This document shows, piece by piece, positions 54,022-63,575 of a stretch of DNA of 64,000 nt. Each line of letters begins with the position of its first letter. Within the stretch, counting starts at the first letter, position 1. The stretch covers positions 124,001 through 188,000 of the forward strand of contig NZ_FORX01000004.1 in the NCBI RefSeq assembly GCF_900114115.1. The letters are read 5' to 3'. This DNA is from Desulfomicrobium apsheronum (GTDB taxonomy: Bacteria > Desulfobacterota > Desulfovibrionia > Desulfovibrionales > Desulfomicrobiaceae). The translations under genes were made by a program, and so were the position numbers. Below the pieces are notes generated by a model, which was not told the DNA's origin, searched no databases, and worked only from the letters and a program-made list of their open reading frames with translations.

Positions 54022-55350
54022 ATGAATCAGGAAATCTATCTCGTTGGTTTGAATCACAAGACAGCCGGTGTCGACATCAGGGAACGTTTCGCGCTGACCG
54101 ATTGCGACCCCGCCGCCACCGGTCTGGTCATCGACGACGGAGTCGTGAGCGAAGCCATGATCCTCTCGACCTGCAACCGCGTCGAATTTCTGGTCGTCGG
54201 ATCGGAAGAAGCGGACATGCGCGCGAAAATCCTGCGCTTTTGGGCCGACCAGTGCGGACAGCCCTCCGGCGACCTGGAAGGCCACACCTACTGTCACGTC
54301 GGCGACGATGCCGTAAACCACCTCTTCACCGTGGCCTCCAGCCTCGACTCCATGATCCTGGGCGAGCCCCAGATTCTGGGTCAGCTCAAGACGGCCTACC
54401 GCAACGCCGTGGAAAAGGGCGTAGCCAAGGTCATCGTCAACCGCTTGCTGCACAAGGCCTTTTCCACGGCCAAGAGGGTCCGCACCGAGACGGCCATCGC
54501 CTCCAGCGCCGTATCCATCAGCTATGCGGCCGTGGAGCTGGCGCGCAAGATCTTCACCGACCTGACCAACCACCGCGCCCTCTTGATCGGCGCGGGGGAA
54601 ATGGCCGAACTGGCGGCGACACACCTTCTTTCCTCGGGCGTGCGCGACATCACCGTGGTCAACCGCACCCTGGCCAAGGGCGAGGAGCTGGCCAGACAGT
54701 TCAAGGGGCGCGCCATGCCCTTCGAAGAGCTGCATCAGGCGCTTCTGGAAACGGACATCGTCATCAGCTCCACGGGTTCGCCCACGGCCATCATCCGCGC
54801 CAAGGACATGAAGGACGTGTTGCGCAAGCGCCGCCACAAGCCGATCTTCTTCATCGACATCGCCGTGCCGCGCGACATCGATCCCGACATCAACGGACTC
54901 GACAACGTCTATCTCTACGACATCGACGATCTTAAGGAAGTGGTCGAGGAGAACCTGGCCGGAAGGATGCAGGAGGCGCAGAAGGCGCGGGGTATCGTGG
55001 CCGAGGAGGTTACAGCCTTCATGCGCTGGCGTGACGGTCTGGCCCTGCAGCCGACCATCGTCGCGCTGCTGGACCAGGGTGAATGCATCGCACGCAAGGA
55101 GCTCAGGAAATCCATCAAGCAGCTCGGCCCCAACCCGGACCCGCAGATGGTCGCCATACTGGAGCGTCTGGCCAAATCCCTGTGCCACAAGATCTACCAT
55201 GAGCCCATCAGCTACCTCAAGCGCCGCTCCCTGGAAGAAGGGTCGGCCCAGCGTTTCATCCACAACGCCCGCCGGATGTTCAATCTGGACGAGGAAGCCA
55301 TCCCCGAGGACGCCCATCTGAACCGAAAAGTCCAGACCGGCAGCAAATAA
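54022..55350 (+). CDS. hemA: Glutamyl-tRNA reductase
   Basis: A 442-residue enzyme that reduces glutamyl-tRNA to glutamate-1-semialdehyde, the first step of C5 tetrapyrrole synthesis. GLNHKTAGVDIRERFA opens the catalytic domain, C51 in STCNR is the catalytic nucleophile, and LIGAGEMAELAATHL is the NADPH-binding loop. A C-terminal dimerisation helix bundle completes it. Confidence 0.95.
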   Translation: MNQEIYLVGLNHKTAGVDIRERFALTDCDPAATGLVIDDGVVSEAMILSTCNRVEFLVVGSEEADMRAKILRFWADQCGQPSGDLEGHTYCHVGDDAVNHLFTVASSLDSMILGEPQILGQLKTAYRNAVEKGVAKVIVNRLLHKAFSTAKRVRTETAIASSAVSISYAAVELARKIFTDLTNHRALLIGAGEMAELAATHLLSSGVRDITVVNRTLAKGEELARQFKGRAMPFEELHQALLETDIVISSTGSPTAIIRAKDMKDVLRKRRHKPIFFIDIAVPRDIDPDINGLDNVYLYDIDDLKEVVEENLAGRMQEAQKARGIVAEEVTAFMRWRDGLALQPTIVALLDQGECIARKELRKSIKQLGPNPDPQMVAILERLAKSLCHKIYHEPISYLKRRSLEEGSAQRFIHNARRMFNLDEEAIPEDAHLNRKVQTGSK

Positions 55351-55361
55351 CGGAGAATCCC

Positions 55362-55694
55362 ATGCGCGCCTTTGTCATTGACGAAATCACCCCCGAAGAC
55401 ATGGAAAAGCTCGAAAGCAGGCTCAAAGAACAGGAAATGCTGAGCATCGAGCACCTCTATCACTTCAACCTGCCGCCCTCGCTGCTCACGCCCATGCAGC
55501 AGGAGCACGCCCCCGAATGCGGACCGTTCTACATGGCCGTTGAAACCGGGCGCGACTGGGTCCGGCTTGAACTCCTGGTCCGGGCCAAGCGCATTCTGCG
55601 CTGCGCATGCATCGCTTACGCCACTCCCGAGCAGCAGGAACACATGATCTCCTACCTGGAAAACCTGCTCAAAGACCTGAACATTCCCCTCTGA
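55362..55694 (+). CDS. Small protein of unknown function between hemA and tilS
   Basis: A 110-residue soluble protein with no recognised motif. It starts 12 bases after hemA (GGAGAA upstream) and stops 11 bases before tilS, so it is part of the operon. The central part is beta-rich (FYMAVETGRDWVRLELLVRA) with a CAC near residue 83. Confidence 0.75.
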   Translation: MRAFVIDEITPEDMEKLESRLKEQEMLSIEHLYHFNLPPSLLTPMQQEHAPECGPFYMAVETGRDWVRLELLVRAKRILRCACIAYATPEQQEHMISYLENLLKDLNIPL

Positions 55695-55705
55695 TCCCAA
55701 AGACC

Positions 55706-56710
55706 ATGCGACTTCAGGAGCTCCCCCGACACCTGGCCCGGCGCTGCCTAGGCATCCCGCGCTTTTGCCGGGAGACCCTTGGAGTCGATCTGCGCGGCAC
55801 GCGCCTGGTGGTCGCCTATTCCACGGGCCTCGATTCCACGGCCCTCCTGCACCTGCTCGCCCTGCTGCGCGCGCCGCTTGACCTCACCCTTGTCGCCGCC
55901 CATGCCCATCACGGGCTCAGGTCCGAATCGGACCGGGAAATGGCGCACGCCGAGGAAGTCTGCGCGCACCTTGAAATTCCCTGCCGAACGGCGCGGCTCG
56001 ACGTCCCCGCGCTTCAGGCCGCGTCAGGACAGGGCCAGGAGGAATGCGCCCGCCGGGCGCGCTATGCATTTCTGGATTCCGTGCGCCGGGATCAGCGGGC
56101 GGACTGGGTCGTGACGGCCCACCACGGCGACGATCTGGCCGAAGACATCGTCATGCGCCTGCTGCGCGGCACGGGCTGGCCCGGCCTGGGCGGAATGCCG
56201 GGCGTGGACCCTGGACGCGGCCTGCTGCGGCCGCTGCTTGATTGGGAAAAAAGCGAACTGCGCGCCTTTCTGGAAGAAACAGGCACAGATTGGTGCGAAG
56301 ACCTGTCTAACACCTCGCCGGAGCGCACCCGCAACAGAGTCCGCCACGACATCCTGCCGCTCCTGCGCCGCGAAAATCCCTCGCTGTTCAAGACCGCCAT
56401 GCAGCTCTGGACCCTGGCTCGCATCGACGAGGAATACTGGACCCTGGAACTGCCGGAACTGCCCGCTCCCGGGCGGGATTTTCTGCTGGATTCGGCACTG
56501 CTTGGCGGGCACCAGGCAAAACGCCTGCGCCTCTACAAGGCCATCCTTGACTCCATGGGCCCGGGCCAAACCCTGGCGAGCCATCTTTTGCTCCTCGACA
56601 AGGCCTGGATGCGCAAAAATTGTGGCCGGACCATCCAGTTTCCCGGCGACAAGATAGCCTCGGTGGAACCAGGCGGCATCCGCTTTCACTTCCAAAAACG
56701 CACTCCGTAA
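55706..56710 (+). CDS. tilS: tRNA(Ile)-lysidine synthase
   Basis: A 334-residue N-type ATP pyrophosphatase that converts C34 of the CAU-anticodon isoleucine tRNA to lysidine. The P-loop is STGLDS (39-44), a variant of SGGxDS, and AHHGDDLAED is the second signature. The protein is shorter than E. coli TilS because the last C-terminal domain is reduced. The start at 55706 avoids a long overlap with the previous gene. Confidence 0.88.
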   Translation: MRLQELPRHLARRCLGIPRFCRETLGVDLRGTRLVVAYSTGLDSTALLHLLALLRAPLDLTLVAAHAHHGLRSESDREMAHAEEVCAHLEIPCRTARLDVPALQAASGQGQEECARRARYAFLDSVRRDQRADWVVTAHHGDDLAEDIVMRLLRGTGWPGLGGMPGVDPGRGLLRPLLDWEKSELRAFLEETGTDWCEDLSNTSPERTRNRVRHDILPLLRRENPSLFKTAMQLWTLARIDEEYWTLELPELPAPGRDFLLDSALLGGHQAKRLRLYKAILDSMGPGQTLASHLLLLDKAWMRKNCGRTIQFPGDKIASVEPGGIRFHFQKRTP

Positions 56711-56935
56711 AATCCGGAATTTCCGGAAGCTGCCCCGCCATCCCCTCCAGATCCGGAGTCACGGCGGTTTTCATCGCCAATAGCTCGAAATATAAAAACA
56801 GAATCATCCCACAATCTGATCCGCCCGGAAAATCCGCATCCAAAACTGATCCGGCAAAACTGGAACAACTCCTTCACCCGTCTGATTGTACTCCGTAATT
56901 ATACCTACGTACACGGCTACAAAAATCCGCATTAT
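56711..56935. other. Intergenic stretch between tilS and the PilZ gene
   Basis: Together with the promoter that follows, this makes a 310-base gap without a gene. It contains a perfect 7-bp inverted repeat TCCGGAA-T-TTCCGGA (56713-56727) directly after tilS, too close to form a hairpin and so more like a protein-binding site. The rest becomes AT-rich towards the promoter. Confidence 0.45.
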
Positions 56936-56963
56936 TTGGCATATAGTTTGCTAATTTTATACA
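56936..56963 (+). promoter_or_regulatory. Candidate sigma-70 promoter of the PilZ gene
   Basis: TTGGCA (56936-56941) and TATACA (56958-56963) with a 16-base spacer, 57 bases upstream of the ATG at 57021. Confidence 0.5.
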
Positions 56964-57020
56964 GAGATATCGGTAGTCCGGGTTCGCGCAGCCTGACGCC
57001 GCAGAAAGGACGAGGTACAT

Positions 57021-57365
57021 ATGAGAGTAAGAAACACGAAAGATAATCGGGAAAAGGATCGCATTCCGCACAAGGCCGTCATCCGCTTTTGTGCCGGAGA
57101 TCATGATGAATGCCGAATTGCCAGAATGATCAATTACAGCAGCACCGGCATGTATCTGGAATTGAACTACCCCCCGCCGAAGCTGGGTGCCAATCTGCTC
57201 ATCGAGGTTCTGGAGGGCGAAGAACTCCAGAACCCGATGATGGAATTTCAGAACCCGAAGACATGCTATTACGCGAAGGTCATCTGGAAAAAAAATCTGC
57301 CCGATTCAAACGCTGAGTACGGAGTAGGTCTGCGCTACCTGTCCTCTGCCCCTGCGGAAGGTTAA
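57021..57365 (+). CDS. PilZ-domain protein
   Basis: A 114-residue single-domain protein. DRIPHKAVIRF and NYSSTGMYLEL resemble the RxxxR and [D/N]xSxxG motifs that bind cyclic di-GMP; the first arginine is only partly conserved (EKDRIPHK), so ligand binding is likely but not certain. It stands alone with its own promoter and terminator. Such small PilZ proteins act as c-di-GMP-dependent adaptors for motility or secretion. Confidence 0.72.
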   Translation: MRVRNTKDNREKDRIPHKAVIRFCAGDHDECRIARMINYSSTGMYLELNYPPPKLGANLLIEVLEGEELQNPMMEFQNPKTCYYAKVIWKKNLPDSNAEYGVGLRYLSSAPAEG

Positions 57366-57430
57366 CCCCGCGCGGCTGTGTTCATGCCCCATTGCAAGGC
57401 ATTCGGCCCCGTCAGAGGGCTAAATGCGAG

Positions 57431-57456
57431 ATGGCCCTTTGCAGGGCCATTTTCAT
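57431..57456 (+). terminator. Intrinsic terminator after the PilZ gene
   Basis: ATGGCCCT / AGGGCCAT stem with a 4-base loop, followed by TTTCATTT. It overlaps the end of the convergent reductase gene. Confidence 0.75.
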
Positions 57457-59090
57457 TTGCGCGCGGCCAGTTCCGCCTTGCGTCTCGTCAGATCCTCGAA
57501 AACCGCCATGGCCGCTGAAGCGCCCTCGCTGACGGCCGTGACGATCTGCTGCACTCCCCCGGTGATGTCTCCGGCCGCATAGATGCGCGGAATGCTGGTC
57601 CGACCCTGTCTGTCGACGCGGATATAGCCGCCCGGCTCCTGGGCCAGACCCAGATGGGACACGGCCTGCACGTTGGGCACGATACCGATGGCCAGAAAGA
57701 CCCCGTCCACATCGACCCGTTCCGTCTCGCCGCTCTTGACATGCCGAAGGGTTATGAAGCGAAGAGTCTCCTTGCCCCCGATCTCCTCCACGACGTTGTT
57801 CCAGCGCACGGGGATTTCCTCCCTGAGCACGGAATCGACAAGGTGCTGCTCAGCCCGAAAACTGTCGCGGCGATGCACGATGAACACGTCCACGCCCAGA
57901 TTCTTCAGATGCAGGGCGTCGGTCAGGGCGGTGTTCCCCCCTCCGACGACGGCAACCTTCTTGCCCTTGAACATGAATCCGTCGCAGGAGGCGCAAAAGG
58001 ACACACCCTTGCTCATGAAACGGTCCTCTCCGGGCACATCGAGCTTCTTCCAGGCCGCTCCCGCCGCGTAGATCACGGCATCCGCCAGAAAACGCCGGTC
58101 CTGGGTCAGAACTTCGATATTCCTGCCTATCTTGATCTCCTCGACGGTCTGTCCAGTGATGACATCCACGTACTGTTTGGCCTGTTCATGAATCATGTCC
58201 ATGAGCATCTTGCCGCCGATGTTGATGAACCCGGGATAGTTCTCCACTTCCGGCGTGATGCTGACCAGGCCGCCGACAATGCCTTTTTCCAGCACCACGG
58301 CATCGAGACCGGCGCGTTTGGCGTAGATTCCGGCCGTAAGTCCGGCAGGCCCCGACCCGATGATGACCACGTCGTGATGGCTTGCGTCCGCGGCGTCCAG
58401 ATCGTCCCTTTCCTCGGCCAAGTCCTTGGCGGCCTTGAGGGTCAAAAGCTGAACGACAAAAGCCAGCTCCGATTCCATGCCCACGGTGGAAAGCTTTTCA
58501 TCGTAAACCGTATGCGGGATGGAGCCTACGGAATACTCCTCGGCATACTCGGGGTTCTCCCCGGTCTCGACGCACTCGACACTGACCAGGAGCGGCTTCT
58601 CGACGGCCGCCTTGATGGCGTTGACGCACTGCCCGGGACAGTACGGACATGTCGGACTGACAAAGACCTTGACCAGCCTCGGCTCCTGCAATTCCTGCAA
58701 CAGCTCCCTGGCGCGCTCGGACAAAAAGCTCTTTCCCGTGGAAACCATCATCAGAGCGTGCAAAAAGGCCTGTCCTTCCTCTCCGGCCGGGGCGCCTGTG
58801 AAGCGGATGGAATATTTTTCGGGGGCGATGAGCAGAGTGGGAAAACGCTCCACGCCATACTTCTCGTTGGCCGCCTCATCCTGCGAGTGCAGGCTGAGCG
58901 TAACCTTGTCGGTAAGGCGAACGAGGTCCTGCATGAGGTTGCGCGCAAAATCGGCATAGGCGTCGTTCTGCCCCTGCTTCACAAAAAGATGAACTGGCAC
59001 CACATCCTTAAAGTCCTTCAGAAAGGAGGCCAGGGCCTTGCGTTGATCCTCGGGCAGAAACCATTCTTCTTTTTTGTTGGCTTTGGTCAT
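57453..59090 (-). CDS. AhpF-like fusion: tandem thioredoxin folds plus thioredoxin reductase
   Basis: A 545-residue flavoenzyme. The N-terminal ~225 residues contain two thioredoxin-type folds, only the second with a redox motif (CPYC, 148-151). The rest is a thioredoxin reductase: FAD loop GSGPAG (245-250), redox pair CASC (366-369) and NADPH loop GGGNTA. The layout matches AhpF, in which electrons pass NADPH-FAD-CxxC-CxxC to a peroxiredoxin, but no ahpC is nearby. The partner may be another thioredoxin-like or peroxiredoxin protein elsewhere. Confidence 0.88.
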   Translation of the reverse strand: MTKANKKEEWFLPEDQRKALASFLKDFKDVVPVHLFVKQGQNDAYADFARNLMQDLVRLTDKVTLSLHSQDEAANEKYGVERFPTLLIAPEKYSIRFTGAPAGEEGQAFLHALMMVSTGKSFLSERARELLQELQEPRLVKVFVSPTCPYCPGQCVNAIKAAVEKPLLVSVECVETGENPEYAEEYSVGSIPHTVYDEKLSTVGMESELAFVVQLLTLKAAKDLAEERDDLDAADASHHDVVIIGSGPAGLTAGIYAKRAGLDAVVLEKGIVGGLVSITPEVENYPGFINIGGKMLMDMIHEQAKQYVDVITGQTVEEIKIGRNIEVLTQDRRFLADAVIYAAGAAWKKLDVPGEDRFMSKGVSFCASCDGFMFKGKKVAVVGGGNTALTDALHLKNLGVDVFIVHRRDSFRAEQHLVDSVLREEIPVRWNNVVEEIGGKETLRFITLRHVKSGETERVDVDGVFLAIGIVPNVQAVSHLGLAQEPGGYIRVDRQGRTSIPRIYAAGDITGGVQQIVTAVSEGASAAMAVFEDLTRRKAELAARK

Positions 59091-59186
59091 AGAGATCTCC
59101 GTGAATGAGTCAAAAACAAGCTTAACGAGGTGATAAACAACGCACTTAGCTGTCGTCTTCGCGACAAGCAGGGAATTGTTCGTTGG

Positions 59187-60278
59187 TCAGGACAACATTA
59201 CACCTTCTAACTCTTGAACGGTTTTTGCCAAGGTGAACTTCGATTCAACCCTCTTCCGTCCGGCCTCACCCATACGAATACGCAACCCTTCATCGTGAAC
59301 AAGTTGCGCCAAGGCGTCAGCAAAGGCAACGACATTCCGTTCCTGAACGAGCAAACCTGCCTGACCGTGCAGCACGACCTCGGGAATATTGCTGACCTCG
59401 AATGCCACTACCGGAAGGCGCATGCTCATGGCCTCGGAGAGCACATATCCAAAGCCTTCCCAAAGCGAGGGCAGGGCCAGTATGTCGATGGACGAATAAA
59501 ACCGCTTCATCTCCTCGACAAAACCAAGAAAGTGAAAACAATCTTCCAGCCCCAACTTTTTGACGTGGTCACGCAATTCCCGTTCAAGCTCACCTGTTCC
59601 TGCCAGCAGCACTTCAACATCGAAGCCTCGCTGTCGCAGCAAGGAGATCGCTTCTATCAAGTATTTCTGTCCCTTCTGCTTGGTCAAACGACCGGCACAA
59701 CCAATAACTACTTTTTGATGTGCTCTGGGAACCAGAGCATGACTGGGCAAAGCATCAAATGCAGACAGATCTAAACCATTGTAGACAACAAACGTACGTT
59801 CGAGCGAGATCAAGTTCTTGTTCAAAGATAAAACCATACGTCGTGTATTTTCGGAATTGCAAAGCAATTTCGTCAATACGCAACGAAAAAGGAATCGGTT
59901 CAAAACGCTATCTTTGGTCGGCAATGCCAGTCCGCGACGAAAAATGATGTCCTTGACTCCGGCCATTCGCGCGGCGAAACCGCCACATTTCAAGTCCGAA
60001 GGTAAAGCCAGGATGACACTTTCCACAGCATTACTTCGAAAAAAAGAAACGAGTCCGGCCAGAATCACCGGGTTCAGAAAACTCAAGTTGCCGATTGGCA
60101 ATCGCAGAAGCTCAATTTGCGGATGACGTACAAGTCTGTCCCCAAGAACCGAAGACGTGTTGGTTACGACGCAAACTCTCCAGCCTCGCTCCGCCAGAAC
60201 AAGGGCATGCGTGAAAAACCACTGCTCTCCCCCGCCCCAAGCCCGATTTGAATTAAACAGACAAACCGAACGATTCAC
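59187..60278 (-). CDS. Glycosyltransferase family 4 protein, low-GC
   Basis: A 363-residue GT4 transferase. WGGGEQWFF at the N terminus, GCAGRLTKQKGQKYLIEA in the middle and EGFGYVLSEAMSMRLPVVA near 270 are characteristic of this retaining family; the acceptor is unknown, probably LPS or another polysaccharide. Its base composition is clearly lower in GC than the genes on both sides and its third positions are mixed, which suggests recent acquisition. No other transferase lies beside it. Confidence 0.85.
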   Translation of the reverse strand: MNRSVCLFNSNRAWGGGEQWFFTHALVLAERGWRVCVVTNTSSVLGDRLVRHPQIELLRLPIGNLSFLNPVILAGLVSFFRSNAVESVILALPSDLKCGGFAARMAGVKDIIFRRGLALPTKDSVLNRFLFRCVLTKLLCNSENTRRMVLSLNKNLISLERTFVVYNGLDLSAFDALPSHALVPRAHQKVVIGCAGRLTKQKGQKYLIEAISLLRQRGFDVEVLLAGTGELERELRDHVKKLGLEDCFHFLGFVEEMKRFYSSIDILALPSLWEGFGYVLSEAMSMRLPVVAFEVSNIPEVVLHGQAGLLVQERNVVAFADALAQLVHDEGLRIRMGEAGRKRVESKFTLAKTVQELEGVMLS

Positions 60279-60289
60279 GGAAGGCCACC

Positions 60290-60589
60290 ATGTGCGTAGA
60301 GCAAGTGAACGACTGCGGCCTCAAGGCACGCAAGAGTTCTTTCCTGATCCGCAGGCTGGAAGAGGATAACCCGCGCTTTCCATGCGCTGAGTGCTTCAAC
60401 CACCGGCATGACGTTCACAAGTGCCTGACCAGCGGCCGGCCATGGGCCTTGCGGTCCGCCACCAGCAGTTCACGCAGGCGCAGACTGACCGGGCCGGGGG
60501 CGCCGTCGCCCACGACGCGGCCATTGTACCGGACCACGCCGACCGCGTCGATGCTCGTCCCGAGAAGAATGATCTCGCGGCAGTCGTAA
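60290..60589 (+). CDS. Possible small Cys/His protein overlapping the aminotransferase gene
   Basis: An ATG with GGAAGG 6 bases upstream opens a frame whose first ~45 codons lie in otherwise empty sequence and encode CAECFNHRHDVHKC, a plausible metal-binding cluster. The remainder runs antisense to the end of the aminotransferase gene and has the low-complexity look of a shadow frame. It may be a truncated gene fragment or chance. Confidence 0.22.
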   Translation: MCVEQVNDCGLKARKSSFLIRRLEEDNPRFPCAECFNHRHDVHKCLTSGRPWALRSATSSSRRRRLTGPGAPSPTTRPLYRTTPTASMLVPRRMISRQS

Positions 60590-61368
60590 AGTTCGGACTC
60601 TGGCACGGGACGGGTGGCGACCGGCATGAAACCTCCGGCCAGGCTCATGGCCCGTTTGAGGGTCGTGCCCATGAGGGCGTTCTTGAGTTCCGGCACGACG
60701 AAAACCCCGTCCCGGTCCACCAGCACCGCGTTCTCCGTGGAGCCTTCGGCCAGAAATCCGTCCCCATCGAAGCACAGCGGGTAGTCGGCGCCCTGCTCCA
60801 CGGCGTCCTTTTTCATGAGCACGTTGGGCAGATAATTCACGCTCTTGATCTGGGACATCCAGCCCTGTTTGGCCGGAATGCGCGTGCGCACCGCGCTGAC
60901 CCCGGCGGTCCAGAAGGATTCGGGCTTGCGGGCGAAACGTTTGGCCACGATGTAAAGGCTCGGATGCGGGCATTCGCGGGTGTCCAGGGTGAACCCGCCA
61001 GGGCCGCGCCCCACAAAAACCATGACATTGCCTTCGTCCGCCTTGCTGACCACGCAGACCTGCCGGATCAGGTCATCGAGTTCGGCGGTGCCGATCGGCA
61101 GCGCAAGACCGATAGCGCCTGCGGAACGCTCCAGGCGCAGCAGATGCTCGCCCAGCTGATAGATGGCCCCATCCTCGAAGCGTAGCGCCTCGAAAACGCC
61201 GTCGCCGCGATGCACGAGGTGATCATCGAGGGGGATGAGCATGAGGCGCGGATTGGTGAAAATCGCGCCCAGCCGGTGATCGTAGAAAGCCAGGAAATTC
61301 TCCTCGCCGGGACGCGGGAGTGACTGCAACCGTTCCCAAAAGAGCTGCTCATTGCCGATTTCGACCAT
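60415..61368 (-). CDS. Class IV aminotransferase (branched-chain or D-amino acid type)
   Basis: A 317-residue PLP enzyme. The cofactor lysine is K175 in QIKSVNYL, and LAEGSTENAVLV and the terminal MGTTLKRAM are typical of class IV. Substrate choice between branched-chain amino acids, D-alanine and aminodeoxychorismate is not decided by the motifs; ilvE-like activity would complement the leucine genes but these lie 12 kb away. The ATG at 61368 has GGAGGG 5 bases upstream, which argues against 61380. Confidence 0.82.
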   Translation of the reverse strand: MVEIGNEQLFWERLQSLPRPGEENFLAFYDHRLGAIFTNPRLMLIPLDDHLVHRGDGVFEALRFEDGAIYQLGEHLLRLERSAGAIGLALPIGTAELDDLIRQVCVVSKADEGNVMVFVGRGPGGFTLDTRECPHPSLYIVAKRFARKPESFWTAGVSAVRTRIPAKQGWMSQIKSVNYLPNVLMKKDAVEQGADYPLCFDGDGFLAEGSTENAVLVDRDGVFVVPELKNALMGTTLKRAMSLAGGFMPVATRPVPESELYDCREIILLGTSIDAVGVVRYNGRVVGDGAPGPVSLRLRELLVADRKAHGRPLVRHL

Positions 61369-61414
61369 TTTTCCCTCCATGACTGCAAGCCGCGCTTCAT
61401 TGCGCCCCGCTCGC

Positions 61415-61450
61415 AAAACACGCCCCAAGCCGTCATTCGGTTCGGGGCGT
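61415..61450 (-). terminator. Terminator-like hairpin after asd
   Basis: On the minus strand a 13-bp stem (one G-U pair and one mismatch; core ACGCCCC / GGGGCGT) with a 5-base loop is followed by GTTTTG. It lies 30 bases after the asd stop. Confidence 0.65.
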
Positions 61451-61479
61451 GCGGACAAACCAGAAAACGCGTCAGGCGT

Positions 61480-62505
<1,026 letters not shown>

Positions 62506-62523
62506 CATCGCCTCCAAAATATG

Positions 62524-63411
62524 TTACTTCAGCCCGTCCCTGCGCGAAAAATCCTTCCAGATATCAAGGCAGGTGTCGGCTTTGTTAAGAGTGTAGAGAT
62601 GCACTCCAGGGGCTCCCCGGTCAAGCAGATTTCGGATCTGGTTCTTGGCGTAGCCAAGGCCCAGCCCCCGCACCCCGCTCTCTCCGTAGACCTTGTGCAC
62701 GTGCTCCAGGTCGCTCATGTACTCTCCGGGCACCGAGGCTCCGCAAAAGGAGAGCATCCGCTTCAAAGCCGCCAGGTTCTGGACCGGCAGAATGCCCGGG
62801 ATGATGGGCACGCCGATGCCGACCGCCCTGGCCCGGGCCACGAAATCGAAATAGGCGTCGTTGTCGAAAAATAGCTGCGTGATGATGAAATCCGCCCCGC
62901 AAGCCACCTTGTGCCGCAGGCGCTCCAGGTCGTCGTCCATGTTTGGGGCTTCGGGATGCTTTTCGGGATACCCGGCCACGCCGATGGACAGATCTGAAAA
63001 ATCCTGCCGGATGAAGGAGACCAGATCGCTGCCGTGCTGGAACTCCTCACTGTCGGGAGTGAAGGTGCTCTCGCCGCGCGGAGGATCGCCGCGCAGGGCC
63101 AGGACATTGTCCACTCCGGCCTGGGCCAGGCCCGACAGAAACGAACCGATTCGCGCTCTGTCCGCGCCGACACAGGTCAGGTGCGCCAGCGGCTCAAGGC
63201 CGTACTCCTGCTTCATGCGGGTCACGATCTCCAGCGTGTTGTGCTGAGTGCTTCCGCCCGCGCCGTAGGTCACGGAGCAAAACAGGGGGCCAAGGTCGCG
63301 CAGTTGGCGCACGACGTCAAAAAAACCGGGCCACTGCGCCCGGTCCTTGGGGGGAAAGAACTCCAGCGACAGGAACGGTTCCTGCCGCTGGAGCAACTGG
63401 GCAATGCGCAC
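62524..63411 (-). CDS. metF: 5,10-methylenetetrahydrofolate reductase
   Basis: A 295-residue flavoprotein making 5-methyltetrahydrofolate for methionine synthesis. SLEFFPPK, SVTYGAGGST and ALRGDPP are conserved FAD/folate motifs. It starts at a GTG with GGGAG 6 bases upstream and lies 18 bases before asd, so the two are co-transcribed. Confidence 0.93.
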   Translation of the reverse strand: MRIAQLLQRQEPFLSLEFFPPKDRAQWPGFFDVVRQLRDLGPLFCSVTYGAGGSTQHNTLEIVTRMKQEYGLEPLAHLTCVGADRARIGSFLSGLAQAGVDNVLALRGDPPRGESTFTPDSEEFQHGSDLVSFIRQDFSDLSIGVAGYPEKHPEAPNMDDDLERLRHKVACGADFIITQLFFDNDAYFDFVARARAVGIGVPIIPGILPVQNLAALKRMLSFCGASVPGEYMSDLEHVHKVYGESGVRGLGLGYAKNQIRNLLDRGAPGVHLYTLNKADTCLDIWKDFSRRDGLK

Positions 63412-63485
63412 GAAAAACTCCCGGACTTTGGCTGATTGTTGAAAAATTCAAAATTCACGGGCCGTTCTAAAATGTCGAGCAGGAA

Positions 63486-63543
63486 AGCGAAAAAGCCAAG
63501 ACGCGCAGTCTTGCGCTTACATGAGCGGTCTGGCTTTTTCGCT
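63486..63543. terminator. Bidirectional terminator between pilC and metF
   Basis: Long inverted repeat with arms AGCGAAAAAGCCAAGAC and GTCTGGCTTTTTCGCT (one mismatch), providing A/T-rich ends for both strands. It separates the type IV pilus gene from metF. Confidence 0.7.
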
Positions 63544-63575
63544 GACGCGACAGATCGCCGTTTTTGGGCAACCTG

